64,000 bases of DNA, from positions 344,387,375-344,451,374 of the forward strand of contig JAVHZZ010000003.1 of NCBI GenBank assembly GCA_036250195.1, written 5' to 3'. Numbering within the stretch: the first letter of the stretch is position 1; each line of letters starts with the position of its first letter. This document shows, piece by piece, positions 37,085 through 49,700 of the stretch. A model generated the notes under the pieces. It saw nothing but the letters and a program-made list of their open reading frames with translations, was not told the DNA's origin and searched no databases. The position numbers and the translations under genes are program-made. Source of the stretch: Mixophyes australis. Lineage: Eukaryota > Chordata > Amphibia > Anura > Limnodynastidae.

Positions 37085-38299
37085 TCATGATTGATTAAAC
37101 TTTGTTAATAAATATATTTATATAACTAAACGGCTATTTATATTAATACTGAATAATAAGCGGAGGGCCAAGAGGCACAACTATAACCATTTCGTACTGG
37201 TGATAGGGATACTATCCATTTTCCATAGGCTGCACCAATTTTATTCACTCTCAAGACTTATTACATAGGACAGCGCTCTGTTTTTGCTTTGTAATGGTTA
37301 TGATTTTAGTTTAGGTTCCTTCTACCTACTATAGAACAGTTGAATCTTAAAAATAAAAATAGATAAATAATGTGGGTTTTGTGTCACAATTAAGAAATAT
37401 CAGATAAGAAACTGTTTAATCTGTAGGTAATCACATACTGTGAGTAATGTGTAGTACTCATTCATAAGAAATGTTGTTAGAAAGTCCAAATGAGCATTGG
37501 AAGGGTCAAATTTAATTAATGACATTTCTTCAAAGCAGGTGTGCTGAAATTCCTAACATATTTGGCTACACACATAACTTTAGCATTCCATAACATTCCA
37601 TGTGCAATGCATTCAGTTTAATTCTCCGTAATTATACACTGAAAAGGGGCCAAATGAAGCACTGTTCTTTCCTCATTGAAAATAAACTCTAGATTCCATA
37701 GAAACAAATGCTGCATTACAGACCCATTGCAACAATTAAAAGATTGTAAAGGTGGAAAGTTATCTGATGTGCCAAGCACTAAAACTGTTAAAAAATAAAA
37801 AAAACACTGGACGAGACAAAAAACCTGAACATGACAATTAGAACAAAGGGTGAATATGTAAAAATAACAGTTATACAGTTTATTTTCTTTATATATAGTG
37901 ACTGTAAAATACACTCTTTGGTCTTACCTTAACTTCCTAGCCAGGGGCTGCATATCTAGGTCAGAAAAATTCAAATAGCAAAGTACAGAATGTCAGTCAT
38001 TTTCTTTGCAATGATAAAACTCACCAAAACAAAAACCCCAAAATATTAGTTATTTCAGTATTAGAGTAGTGCCCCTGGGAGCATGTCATAACTGCCGTCC
38101 TGGATGGATGCAGCTCTGGTGCTCTGTTTCAGTCATTCAATACTGCTTCATTGTAGCTTCTAAAGTGGTTTTAATAACAAAAATTGAGGGTGAAAGAATC
38201 GCTGCTACAATTAATGGGCAGTTTACTCACCTAAATAAGGTGATTTTTTTAATCTACAACTTTTTTGTGCGCAACAGCCTGTGACTTGTGAAGAGGTAC

Positions 38300-41200
38300 T
38301 CCCACCTATTGAGCCAATCTGATGCCCAGGCTTTGATCAATGTCTGGCTCCACTTTAATTTCGCTGGCTGCTCGATGAGCAATATGTCTGTCACCTCCAA
38401 AGATTCCATGGAAATCACTCCATTCTTAGTCGCAGATCACTAACCACCATTGACTCATCAGCTCTACATTCCTGATAGGAAAGTGTTCAATGACCATCGA
38501 ATAGCTAGTGAGCCTCTTAGCGGCCTACTCAGCTAATTCACAGCTCTCCCTAACCAAGGCTGGCATTGGCATCCTGTGTCTTGCAACTAGGTAATAGACT
38601 CTGTCGGAGTAATGTTCTCCTGTCTACCTCTTTATTATTGCCCTTCATCCACTGATTTCATGCATGTAACCTTATTGCTCTCAATTATTAGCTTCCTTGC
38701 TTGTCCCTAAGCTCCCATCCAACAGTCTCACCAACTTGTTTAACTAAAGCTGATCCTCATCCCGATTTCAACATCTGATGGAGATCATTACAGCTTTCTC
38801 CACAGAGCCACATGCTGTTTAGAGTTTGTCAAAAGGAGTCAAAATCAGCTGATCCTTTCCACTTCTTCAGGAGAAAGGAGTGGCAAAACACCCTCCCTCA
38901 AGTCTAGTTCTCCCCCAAACCCAGAATTGGCTCCAGAAGGGGAGTTCCCCATAGTATTAAAATGCTTTATAATTGGGTGGAAAATGAAAGCAGTAATTAC
39001 AGAATTTAAAACTGAAATTGCTTGCTTGGGCAGCCATATTAATGCTCTAGAAGTGTGAGTAAATTAAGTCTGTCAGCTTAATGAAACGGTTAACCAAGAA
39101 TTGTCAGTTCTGACAAAAGATATGGATTGAGTTAAAAAGCTTGAGGATCCTAAGAACCGGGCCCTCCACAACTTACGTATTAAATTTGTCCAAAACAATC
39201 AACAATGCTGCTCTCCTCTAGGATCTTGAAGCTCTACTTCAACAGATACTTCTGGATACCACTAGAGAGAGCCTTGTATTAGACAGTGCTCAACTTCCCC
39301 AACGTGCAAGAGGCTTGGCGAATCAGCCACCAAGAGAATGAATTCTGAAACCGGTGATTATTTTCTTTACCTCACACTAAATGCTAGATGCTCCCATAAC
39401 AATATCCACTCTATTAAAAGCAACAGTAAATACCAATTGATCCCAATAAAATTGCTGAAGAATCTTGGTTCGTTTACTCCACCATTCAAAACTTTGTAGC
39501 GCCCACATTAAGTTCACCCTGTATAACAGCAATTGATGAATATCTGCTGACATGTAACCTTCCCTCTGTGTCAAATATGCAACATCTGGCACAATGTGTA
39601 CAGATGTCCCTCTCCTAATCTGCTTCTGTTATTAAGAAATCTCTATACATTAAGTAACCTCATCCATTAAATCCCTAAAATCCTCCACTGCCCTGGTCCA
39701 GACGGGGATACTACGCAATACTATAAAAAAAAACACATGGATTTGCTATCTCCTTTTTTGACGGTCATGTTTAATGCGGTTGTAAATGGGGTGTAATTTG
39801 ACCCAGCCTTCATGCAAACCCAGGTTATAGTTATCCATAAATCTGAATTTATGTTCCAACTATAGATCAAACTCATCTTAATGTAGATCTTAAACTCTAT
39901 GCTAAAGCACTGGCAACAAGACGAAGTTGAGTAATGTCCTCTCTAACATATCTAAACCAGGTGGACATTATCCCTAGCAACCAGGCCTCAGATAATACAA
40001 GTGTGACAATCCATGACAAAGTAAACCATCCATGACAATGAGGTCTCAACTCTACAGCTATAAATCAATGTTATATATCAGTGCTGATTATATCTCCGTT
40101 GATCTTCAACCTGGTCATAGAACCTCTTGCAACCAGAATTACACTCGACAATAGTATTTTGGGGAGTGATGTCAGGTCTTGTGACCATAAAATTGCGCTA
40201 TTATGCATATGATGTCCTTGATATTCATTTGCTCACACTTCTTGAGGACACAAACAAATGTAGCATGCTTTTGGGATATTAAAGCAATTCCGATAAAACA
40301 AATTTTGGATCTGAATTTACCCAACTCCTATGATAATATAATCCTAATATGATAACTTTTTATTGCCAATTTCCCTGCACTACCTGAGCTTGATTAAAAC
40401 AGAGCTTTCCAACAGGAGCAAGTTCTTTATATATTGAACAGTGCATATATCAGTAGCTAAGGTAAACATCCTACAACATTTTATTTTTTTAATCAAAGCT
40501 TGCCTATTCAGATACCTGCAATTCTCTGAATGTATTACAGAAATCAATATCACAGTTAATTTGGCCCAGCAAAAAAATCCTTGTTTCAGGATTCACACCT
40601 TTATGATCTCATCAATGTTTACAGATGTCTTCTCTCCAAACTGTGAGTGCACATGGAATCTGTGCACCTTAAAGTGTCTTTAGTCTCCACTCTTGAATGC
40701 CAAGCATCTGAGATCAAACCTGTCAATATAACATCTTCTGTATTTAGGATTGTTCATGAAAAGCATTCCATCTACATTCTGACCATCCTATAGTGTTACC
40801 TTTGTAAAGTGCTGGTTTGTAAAGGCAAGTTTGCCTTTACAAGCCAACGCCGATTTAAATTTTAGCTCTAAACTCGCCGATTTCCGACGAGTTGAAAAAA
40901 ACAGACCATAATACTTTTACCCCCTGGTCTGATACTGGTGGCTCTCTGAGTGAATCAGATGACTGGTTGGCTATTAGAGAAATAAAAACCCTAAAGCTTA
41001 ATCAGTGCACGAAAAAAAAGAAAATACCTATTCACTATCATCAGTGGTATCTGGTCTCCTCCAGGATTCTCTTTTTTCCTTCAGATACTTCAGATTTATG
41101 TTGGCTTTGTACCCAAAAAGCACATATTTGGTGGATCTGTGCCAAACTTATCTATTGAGCAGGCACCCGCAATCTCATCATACCAATTACTAGAGGTATG

Positions 41201-42232
41201 AGCTCCAGTTTCCCTCAGTGTTTCCTACTCCACCTTCCAATTTCAAACAACTCTGAAACCTCAAGAAGCTAATTAGGCACATACTGAACGCAGCAAATTG
41301 CCAACAAGCTGCCTCCTAGAGGAGCCTTGACCTCCTGTCCTTGCATCGTTACTCTCCAGGATATTCTATAAGCACAGCACTGAAGTATATCACTAGTATT
41401 CCACGCAGCTCCTCCATTGAGAGGCTGGGATAGAAATTGTGGCAGACTCAGGAGTTCCACTGCTTCTCAGTCTGTTTAAACTGGTAATATTGGTTGCCTT
41501 GACATTCTCTGACTCAGGTTCTGGACATTGGTTATCAGCAATGTAGCAGCTGCCACCTTCCTCAACCATACCATGTTTCCATTTATACTTTCTGCTAACT
41601 GTAGTGACTTATGCTTGTACATCCTGTCTGCCATCATATTGACCTCTGCTTGTTTCCCTTTATCCTTGTCTGCAGTTTAGCCTGACCCGCTTTGTGAGTC
41701 CTATGATTCTGTTACCTGTCTGCCACAACTGTGGATTGTATTTTATTACTGTTGCCACTTAATGTTATTGTTCCCACTCCTAGAAGTCCCAGTCAATTAT
41801 AATAATTTATGTTTTAGGGATTATTCTCATATTTTCTCTGTTTGCCAATATCCATATATAAACCTATGCTATTGCTAACAAGACCTTTGGGAAATGTAAT
41901 ATGGGTGAGCACATACTACACTATGGAAAATATGGGCTGCTAATGGTGAAGGTATGATGTGGTTCTATAGGTTTAATAGGAGCAGCTAACAAACATGTTA
42001 CTCAAAGCTCATATCATTTGTTACGATAACCTGTCCTCTGCTGCGATGTGCAGTCTCCACTGCTGGTTCCCCCCAAATCTTCTCTATCCTGTTATGCCAC
42101 TGCATAATTTCACAAGGGCCTATAGTTTATACCCTCATGACATACTATTTGTGCACCATTTTATTCCTGATTCGTACATTGTATTATAATTTGTATTTTC
42201 ATACATCTCAAATAAATCATTTTAAAAAAATC
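38300..42232 (+). pseudogene. L1-like LINE, near full span, heavily decayed
   Basis: ORF1-like coiled-coil and RNA-binding sequence is visible near 39060-39180 (CQLNETVNQELSVLTKDMDW, then KLEDPKNRALHNLRIK). ORF2 pieces follow: IPKILHCPGPDGDTTQYYKK at 39673-39732, a SYRPISLLN-type region at about 39845-39930 (LNSMLKHWQQDEVE), and SVAKVNILQHFIFLIKACLF near 40450-40510. The 3' end has AAATAAATCATTTTAAAAAA at 42210-42231. Frameshifts and stops are throughout. 41450-41860 may include foreign sequence. Confidence 0.75.
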
Positions 42233-44277
42233 TGAATTTCAGAGATTTACTGTAAGTGAATTAATTCAAATATTGGTCCACAATCACTAAAAACTTGGCA
42301 AATAAATTAACATCCCTGGAGAATCAGACCACTCAGTGCATAAAATGATGCACTTCAAGTTTATAGAGGAATCCACAAAGTGGGTTTACACCTTAGTGTC
42401 AGATATGTGCTCCGCTGCAAAACCAAAGTGATCTGTCTTGCACCTCGCAAATGACCTCATTTGATTTTTAGTGTTAACATTATTTAGCCTACTGTGCCTG
42501 CAATGAAAAATGGACAAGGACTATAGTGATTCACCAATTTACTTGAATTTGCTGGTATTAATGTGATTTGTTAAAGTCTGCTCAATTTCCAAATTTTCGG
42601 TATGAATTCATTCAAACTGATGTGGCATCATCATTTTTCGGGTTTAATACATCTCAATTACTTAAGTTGGCTTTTAAGTCAGGCCCCATACTATGTTATA
42701 CCGGCTCCAAAATTGCTTCCTTCACACAGTTCCTCTTCTTGGGGCAAGGAAGTTGTGACCTGAGGAAACTGTAAATATCAAATAAAAAAATTCTGCGTAT
42801 CGTAAAAATGAATCTGGCCTGCAGCGTTATTTATTGCTTTTATATGGTAAGAGAATTCTTTCACACTTGCAAATTATATCAGCTAAGGGTTTATATTACT
42901 CCACATGTTGGTTTGCACAAAATATAAAAGCACACATTCTAGTGTTTAACAGTGACTGGATGCATTGACCACTTTAACTACTTGTGAAAAACCTGTCAAA
43001 GATCTGATATACCTTCTATACCTGTGACATAAACCAAACCCCTCAAATTGATATGTACAAGTTTATGCAGCTCTGTATTCATTACGTGATTTTTTAAAAA
43101 AAACATTAACTGCTATTTCTTAATATATTATGCTTTATTACACATTTTTAATAATCACATGCTTTTCCTACTTCAACTGTTTTATTTAGGAAAATGTTAC
43201 TCAATTCCAATTAGTTTTGAGAAATAAGTAGCAGTGAAACTCATATCCAACACATACTCCCCTGAGATGATTTTGACACACTGTGGGTAATTAAATCCAA
43301 CTATCACCAATATTATTTTCTCCTTGGCAACAGACATCAAACTGTAATAAAAGCAAATTCTCCTCCACACGCTGCAGTGCTAGTGCTGAGAGACCGAAGT
43401 GTCTTCAGTAATATTGTCGGTGCTCTAAGCCATAAAGATTTTCCTCCTGTATTAGAGCGCTTTGATTAAAAACTATATAACTGAAAAAGTCTGCTTTATA
43501 TAATAATCAGCTTCATTTTTTGGTGCAAAAGTTGACAGTTTAATTGTAAAAAAATAATAAATAAAAAAGTGTAAATCCTCAATGTTCCCATAGTATATAT
43601 TTTTAAATTAATTTTGCCAAAATCCTATTCATGATGCCAAATGTATTATTAGAATGGTTTATTAAAGGCATCACAGATGTGTGCATTAAAAGTGTATGCA
43701 AGAGAGGGCACTACCACAAACATAGGCAGTCGTCTAGGAGTGCTAATCATTATGGGTGCCTAAACCACTAAATGCGTGACAAAGTCACTCATTTAGTGTT
43801 TTTAATGTCCTGTAGCACCCTCACAGAGCGCCAGCTACAGTCATGGATGAGCATCAGCAACTGTGAAGCTGCCAGCAGTTGCTCCTGTCTGATACACTGG
43901 AAGTTTGGAGCTGGGCTATTAAGTCAAAGCGCAGTCTGAGGAATAGGAGATGCCACAACCCTCTGCTGTCTGCTAAGGTATAAAGCAGCAATGTGGTGAG
44001 GGTTCTGTCTCTAAAGGGTAGCTTAGCCGCTGAGGTGGGGAGAGCAGTTCTACCTCTAAGGTCAACAGAATCATGATAAAAAGAAAAACAATCTTATTTT
44101 TATTTCAGAAGCGGGTACAGAGCTTCCATCGAACCAGTTTATGAGAAACAAATCAAAAGGCATGACAAGAACCGAATTGCAAACACTGTAAAATAAAGAA
44201 ATACAGAATCTTGTGTAGTCATTGTCCTACAGTGCTACACTAGGGAAACTAATGCAACTTATATTTAAACTTATATA
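42233..44277. other. Intron 9 middle; nothing recognised
   Basis: AT-rich sequence with no coding motif, no convincing inverted ends and no obvious tandem structure. Confidence 0.4.
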
Positions 44278-46429
44278 CACTATATGGAGAAAAGAATTTG
44301 GGCACACCTGTTAATTATTAAATAGAGGTGTTTCAATCAGACCTGTTGCCAGAGGTGTATAAAATCAAGCACCTAGCCATGCATTCTCCATCTGAAAACA
44401 TTTGTGATACAAAATGGGTTGTTCTGAATAGCTCCGTGAAGCATTGTACTGTGATAGGATGCCACCTTTGCAATAAAAGACGGTTCTTGAATTGTCACCC
44501 CTGCTCGATATTTCATGGTCAACTGTAAGTGATATTAGAAAGTGGAAAAAATTAGGGACAATAGCAGCTCAGCCACAAAGCAGAAGACCATTTAAAAGCA
44601 CATGTGCGGGGTCAACGACAGACTACTAAGGCGTACAAAATTCACAAACGCTCTGTTGATTCCATAGCTGAAGAGTTCCGAACTTTCACTGGCATTAATG
44701 TAAGCACAAAAATTGTGCAGCGGGAGCTCAATGGAATGGTTTTCCATATCTGGACAGCTGCATGCAAGCCTCACATCACCAAGACCAATAAAGAACACCA
44801 ACACTTGACTGTGGAGCAGTGGAAACATGTTCTGTGGAGTGATGAATTGCAGTTCTCTGGCAGTCAGAAGGGCGAGTCTGGGTTTGGCAGATGCCAGGAG
44901 GTTACCTGCCTGACCGCATTATGCCAACTGTGAAGTTTGGTGGAGGAGGGATAATGGTATAGGGCTGTTTTTCAGGGTCTAGGTTAGAGGCCCTATCTCC
45001 AGTGAAGGGCAATCTTAATGCTTCAGCATTCCAAGTCATTTTGGACCATGCTTTGCTTCCAACTTTGTGCCTTGGGGAAGGCATTTTTCTATTCCAACAT
45101 GACTGTGCCCCAGTGCACAAAGCAGGCTCTACAGAGACATGGTTTGACAAGTTCGGTGTGAACGAACTTAACTGGCCCACTCAGAGCCCCGACCTCAACC
45201 CCATCGGACATCTTTGGGATGAACTGGAATGGAGATTGCAAACCATGCCTTCTCGTCTGTTAAAATACAGGGTTTAATGTAACCCTCTGCGCTGCACAGC
45301 TGGCCTACCCGGTACCTATCCAAGGTTCAAAATCACCTAGGCAAATATCCAAAATAAAATAAATACGTTTAACAAAATTAAAGCACCAAACAGCGATAAA
45401 CATATTTAAATAATATGTTGCAACCAACAACACTACAGTCTGGCACAGACAACGTACTGGGTATAAAACACCTCACCAGTACCCTAGTCACTTTCAGGGA
45501 CTGCTGTCTATCCATCCAAGCTTCTCCCCCTCTCTCATTTGAGGCTACCAGCAAGGCAGTGGTCCTGAGTCATTGTCACTCTGCTTTTGGCGGACACAGC
45601 TCCCCAAGACCTGGCGAGGTAGATCAGTACACCAAGGACCGATTGTCCCTTTCCTGTCAGGGGCAGAGGTCTAGATCTCAACACCAGCCTGACTTCAGCT
45701 ATCACTTGGTAGTGAATGTCCCTTTGCTGTTTCTGGAGCTGGTTTTTACAGGCAAAAATGACCTCCTTATGTGTTTCAGGACTGATTTGTCCTTTACCTG
45801 TGAAAAGGTAAGCACAGAAAACATGGAGACAAAAGGATAGCAGATGAGCCACTCTTTAATTAGGGACAGGTATTGATCTGTCAAAAGTTTTTTTAAACAA
45901 GTGAGGTCACAATCTAGACACATTACATTTAAATACACAATGCAGTCCTCTAATTAAAGATCTATCTGTGGGCAATAATCCTTTTTGCCTAGGCTGAAAC
46001 AATGGACGAGTCTGCAAGATAAGAAAACCATACTGTCAGACATTTTAACTACTTACAAATAGAATATATATACAAGTTTAAATATGATTGACAATTATGG
46101 GGAACAAGAGGGCTAGAAAAATTATGTTTTTATAGTCCAGTTTGTGAGAAACGAGGTGCAGACTATTTGAGGTGATATTAATACCTCGTTTCATCACATC
46201 GTCCAACATCAGTGTTTGACCTCACAAATGCTCTACAGAATGAATGGGCACAAATTTCCACAGAAACACTCCAACATCTTGTGGAAAGCCTTCCAATTAG
46301 AGTGGAAGCTGTTATCGCTGCAAAAGGGGGACCAACTCCATATTAAAGTAAAATGTGTTTGAATACAATGTCACTACAGTCCCTGTTGGTGTAACGGTCA
46401 AGCGTCCGAATACTTTTGTCCATATAGTG
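44278..46429 (+). mobile_element. Tc1/mariner transposon split by a ~930-bp insert
   Basis: Inverted repeats CACTATATGGAGAAAAGAAT at 44278 and the complement ...ACTTTTGTCCATATAGTG ending at 46429, each next to TA (44276-44277, 46430-46431). The transposase on the + strand shows ...TCNRKR-like N-terminal relics, then [12 protein letters not shown] at 44927-44961. FLFQHDCAPVHKAGSTETWF lies at 45087-45146 (second catalytic Asp), and SPDLNPIGHLWDELEWRL at 45185-45238, where Gly replaces the usual catalytic Glu of NPIEHLW. The C-terminus resumes at about 46190 (HHIVQHQCLT, in another frame LVESLPIRVEAVIAAKGG). It is inactive. Confidence 0.88.
45262..46190. other. Unclassified ~930-bp insertion inside the Tc1 transposase
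   Basis: The transposase breaks after TMPSRL (about 45260) and resumes near 46190, so everything between is a later insertion. It starts TGTTAAAATACAGGGTTTAA. No LTR pair, no inverted ends and no protein motif were recognised. The open stretches at 45415-45840 (+) and 45535-45852 (-) overlap each other and show no family signature. A possible small duplication (CTCGTC on the left, CTCGTT on the right) is weak. Confidence 0.6.
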
Positions 46430-47311
46430 TATATATGGAACGATAAAAAAGGAGTAAGGGAAAATAGGGTTGGGGTTAAAGACTCAAGAGGGAAAATAAA
46501 AAAGCAGGTGTGTGTGGGGATCCACTCTGAAGCCAAACGCTAGTAAAGGGGACTGATTGTGAGCAGCATTCTGTCACTATTCTGTCTTGCTCCATAACAT
46601 TTGGGTGCCCTGGGCTTTATCACAAATTCCATTTGGTAAGTAATACATGCTTATTATTAGCCTTGAAGCTCTAAGAATGGGGTGGACAGGTCCTTCCAGA
46701 AGCAGCATTTGGCAGGAGGTTGCACTCTGAATATGCCTAATGAGTTTGTTTTGTTGTTTGGGAATATCCAACATAGGGATTTTATTCGAGATCAGGACCA
46801 ATATGATGCTAAAGATTACATTTCTGATTTCCATCTATAAAGGCTGGATCTTGATGCAGCTCTACTACATGTGCAAAAAGAATCATTCCCTACAACATAT
46901 AAGAGATGTATTAGGAAACATGTTCCAAGTTTTGTTTTTCACAGGGACATAGTGCTATCGGGTTAATAATTTGTTTCCCTCTCAAATGTCATCCAGTCCT
47001 CTGGGTTCAAGGATTCCCCCAATTTGGTTTCCATTTTAGTTCATATGGATCTTTGGAGTTGCTCTGTGCAATTAGCAGTAGCAGAGAGTGGAGGTAATGA
47101 GCCCCTTAGAGAACTGATTACTGAGACAATTGCTCTCAAAAGGGATGAAATCACTTTGTTGAAATATTATAACATTAGTAGTGAAAATGTGTTTTCTGCA
47201 AATACTGATGGAACTGCACCTTGAGAAAGCTGTGACAGGTCTGGAGATCATAGGAAGAGGAAACTATTCAAATTTGTGAAGTCATTAAACCCTACATTTG
47301 CTATCTTAGTA

Positions 47312-47776
47312 AACAATAAGGGAGGAGGGCGCAAAATAATTAACACAAACAGATGATAATATGTTTGATTATGTTTATAGCTCTTTTGGATGATTAAATG
47401 GTGTCAAAAATAGGATAAGAGATGTCCAAAAAAACCTGTCAGCATAAAGGAGTTAAACGATCTTACCCTATATGACCCGGATCGCTGGTCCCGGGACTCG
47501 ATCTGATTGATTTTCTTCTATAACTCTCACAGTCAGCAGTGGCTGAACTTGTTGTGAAATTCAAAGTTACTCCAGGAGAAATCCGGACAGGTTGTTCTAG
47601 TGAAATCCTATTCTTATTCCTCAGCGTTCTGATAGCCAAACGTCCCGCCGCACACATCAAGCAGGATGATGTAATACAGACTACGGTGGCTGAGTTGAGT
47701 CTAAGTTAAACCAACGCGTTTCATCCGATATTGGACTTTTTCAAGGATGTTATGGGGTGAATAGAGAAGGTCTTAT
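47312..47776 (-). repeat. Penelope terminal repeat, left arm
   Basis: Inverted copy of 48910-49360. It contains CCAACGCGTTTCATCCGATA and the TTTTTCAAGGATGTTATGGG block. Read on the minus strand these give GGATGAAACGCGTTGG preceded by CTTGAAAAAGTCC, a layout like a hammerhead-ribozyme core. Confidence 0.85.
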
Positions 47777-47940
47777 AAAGAGCCTGCTAAGTCCCGATTG
47801 GTTGGGCACCATTTTAAACATTTAGTTTGATTTCCCTAAGAATTTTTATTGAATAAAATAATAACATAGTACCAAAATGTTATTAAAATGTTAAAAGTAA
47901 GAAAAAATGATTGAATATAAAATAATTAAAATGATTAAAA

Positions 47941-48903
47941 TTAGATCTTTAAAAATGACCCCAAATCGAAGTCACTATTTAAACCATATGGTATCAAAGT
48001 TTTAACCATATAAATCCACTTGGTTTCTTGGCGTGAGATGTTTGATATATAATCTCCACCTCTCCAATAATGGTTTACTTTCTGAATCCCCAAAAATTTA
48101 AGTTTGTTGGGGTTACATGTGGAGTTATTGGAAAAGTGATTGGGAACGCTGTGAGTATTCAATTTTCTTTTAATATTATATAGATGCCCGCAATTCTTAT
48201 TTTTAGAGTGCGTTGAGTCCTTCCTATGTATTAAACACCACATTCCCATTCCAACATGTAAACAACTCCCTGCGTGTTGCAGGTAATATGCTGTTTTATA
48301 TTGAATAATTTCCCATTTGAAGTTGATTTAAAAGTAGTGGTGGCTTTTGTTTGAGAAATATTTAAATCTCTACACGCCTTACAATTGAGACAGTGATAAA
48401 AACCATTGGAGTCACTGATTGATTTTTCCTTTTGTAATGGGATGAAGCTGTTTGTAAGTATCGGTTTCAAATTTTCAGGTTTTCTATAGACAATGTTTGG
48501 TTTATTGGGTATTAAATCTTTTATTTCTTGATCCAATTTTAAAATTGGCCAGTGTTTCTGGATAATCTTCTCAATATCTATGGAATTGCTGTTATATTGA
48601 GTGATAAATGGGATTTCTGGAACTTTTTGAACTTTCTCATATTTAAATGATAACATCTCAGTTCTCTCCATTTTTTTCACTTTCCAAAGCTAAATTCACT
48701 GATTGAGCATCATATCTTCTTTCCAAAAATTTCTGTCTAAGATCTTCACTTTGTTTTTCAAATATATTTTGGTCAATGCAGTTTCTTTTTAGGCGTCTAA
48801 ACTGACCTGACGGTATGTTACGAACCCAATGTCGATGGTGGTTGCTTGAGGCTAGAAGAAGATTGTTCGTGCTGACTTCTTTGATATAATTTTTCGATTT
48901 CAC
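47941..48903 (-). pseudogene. Penelope RT C-terminus plus GIY-YIG endonuclease
   Basis: Three overlapping frames in order. 48658-48903 has NNLLLASSNHHRHWVRNIPS and GQFRRLKRNC, the thumb region found at the end of Penelope RTs. 48231-48680 carries FYHCLNCKACRD and ITCNTQGVVYMLEWECGV, the family's cysteine motif and the first half of the GIY-YIG signature (VVYML). 47941-48249 continues with HFSNNSTCNPNKLKFLGIQK, YWRGGDYISNISRQETKWIY and LIPYGLNSDFDL, the end of the nuclease. The frame shifts at about 48660 and 48240, and the QYVGKT-type half is disrupted there. In active elements this nuclease nicks target DNA for reverse transcription. Confidence 0.8.
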
Positions 48904-48909
48904 TTCATT

Positions 48910-49360
48910 TAAGACCTTCTCTATTCACCCCATAACATCCTTGAAAAAGTCCAATATCGGATGAAACGCGTTGGTTTAACTTAGACTCAACTCAGCCACC
49001 GTAGTCTGTATTACATCATCCTGCTTGCTGTGTGCGGCGGGACGTTTGGCTATCAGAACGCTGAGGAATAAGAATAGGATTTCACTAGAACAACCTGTCC
49101 GGATTTCTCCTGGAGTAACTTTGAATTTCACAACAAGTGACTGTGAGAGTTATAGAAGAAAATCAATCAGATCGAGTCCCGGGACCAGCGATCAGGGTCA
49201 TATAGGGCAAGATCGTTTAACTCCTTTATGCTGATGGTTTTTTTTGGACATCTCTTATCCTATTTTTGACACAATTTAATCATCCAAAAGAGCTATAAAC
49301 AAAATCAAACATATTATCATCTGTTTGTGTTAATTATTTTGCGCCTCCCTTATTGTTTAC
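48910..49360 (+). repeat. Penelope terminal repeat, right arm
   Basis: Inverted copy of 47312-47776. Its inner edge is CTTCTCTATTCACCCCATAA and its outer edge GCGCCTCCCTTATTGTTTAC. A 62-codon open stretch in both arms (ML/MMCAAGRLAIRTLRNKN...) is a by-product of the arms being alike, not a gene. Confidence 0.85.
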
Positions 49361-49700
49361 GAAGATTTATTTCTAGAGGTGCTGCAATATTTGTTTGAGA
49401 GCGCCTCCCCTTTTTTATCTATCTTACATTTGCTATGGTCCAGGCTATACAAGCCCGTGGGAAGAGTTTGGACTATGGCTCTCCCAGTCGACCAGTTTTT
49501 TTGGATTTTTGCAGGATTCAGACCTGTAGTGTGGGCCAAACCAGATAAACTGCTTTTTTTTTTGTAGAAGCCAGAAAGTTTTGAGAGGAATATGACCAGC
49601 CAAGTAATGGGCATCTGGCTACACAAGTCTAAAGCCTCATTATAGGGGCAGGAAAAGGAAAGAATTTGGCTTGAAACAGAGCAGGTCTGTATAATCAGTA

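Larger units (their letters stand above)
34689..37181 (-). mobile_element. Penelope-like element relic with inverted terminal repeats
   Basis: A 96-bp arm at 34689-34784 (start GTTGTTCCCCTTGGCGCTCC, end AATCAATCATG) is inverted at 37086-37181. Between them, minus-strand 36869-37084 encodes a GIY-YIG endonuclease remnant (SLKTTIAEHCKNIRNKFQNH and NSDPTSLKF). The complement of 36309-36345 carries GCGAAACACGCGT after a short stem, a layout like the hammerhead core in Penelope terminal repeats. Inverted as well as direct terminal repeats are known for this class. The middle has been filled by other repeats, including the hairpin at 35022-35131. Confidence 0.65.
47305..49424 (-). mobile_element. 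Penelope-like element with inverted terminal repeats and 12-bp target duplication
   Basis: The exact 12-mer TACATTTGCTAT flanks it at 47293-47304 and 49425-49436. Long arms at 47312-47776 and 48910-49360 are inverted copies of each other, nearly identical, with one internal indel near the CAACAAGT(TC)... segment. Between them, on the minus strand, is the 3' part of the coding region. The element is 5'-truncated: the RT palm is absent. The outer 64 bases at 49361-49424 are not in the left arm. Confidence 0.85.

Noticed and set aside
40820..40850. Small hairpin GTAAAGGCAAG/CTTGCCTTTAC-like as a terminator or miRNA
   Set aside because: The stem is only about 12 pairs and sits in a decayed L1/MITE region, so nothing supports a function.
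45415..45840. A 141-codon open frame as a host gene
   Set aside because: It lies inside an insertion in a transposase, overlaps an antisense frame of similar length, and shows no motif.
47463..47660. A small conserved gene, because a near-identical 65-codon frame occurs twice (also 49025-49234)
   Set aside because: The two copies are the inverted terminal repeats of one Penelope-like element; openness is shared by descent, and no protein family is recognisable.
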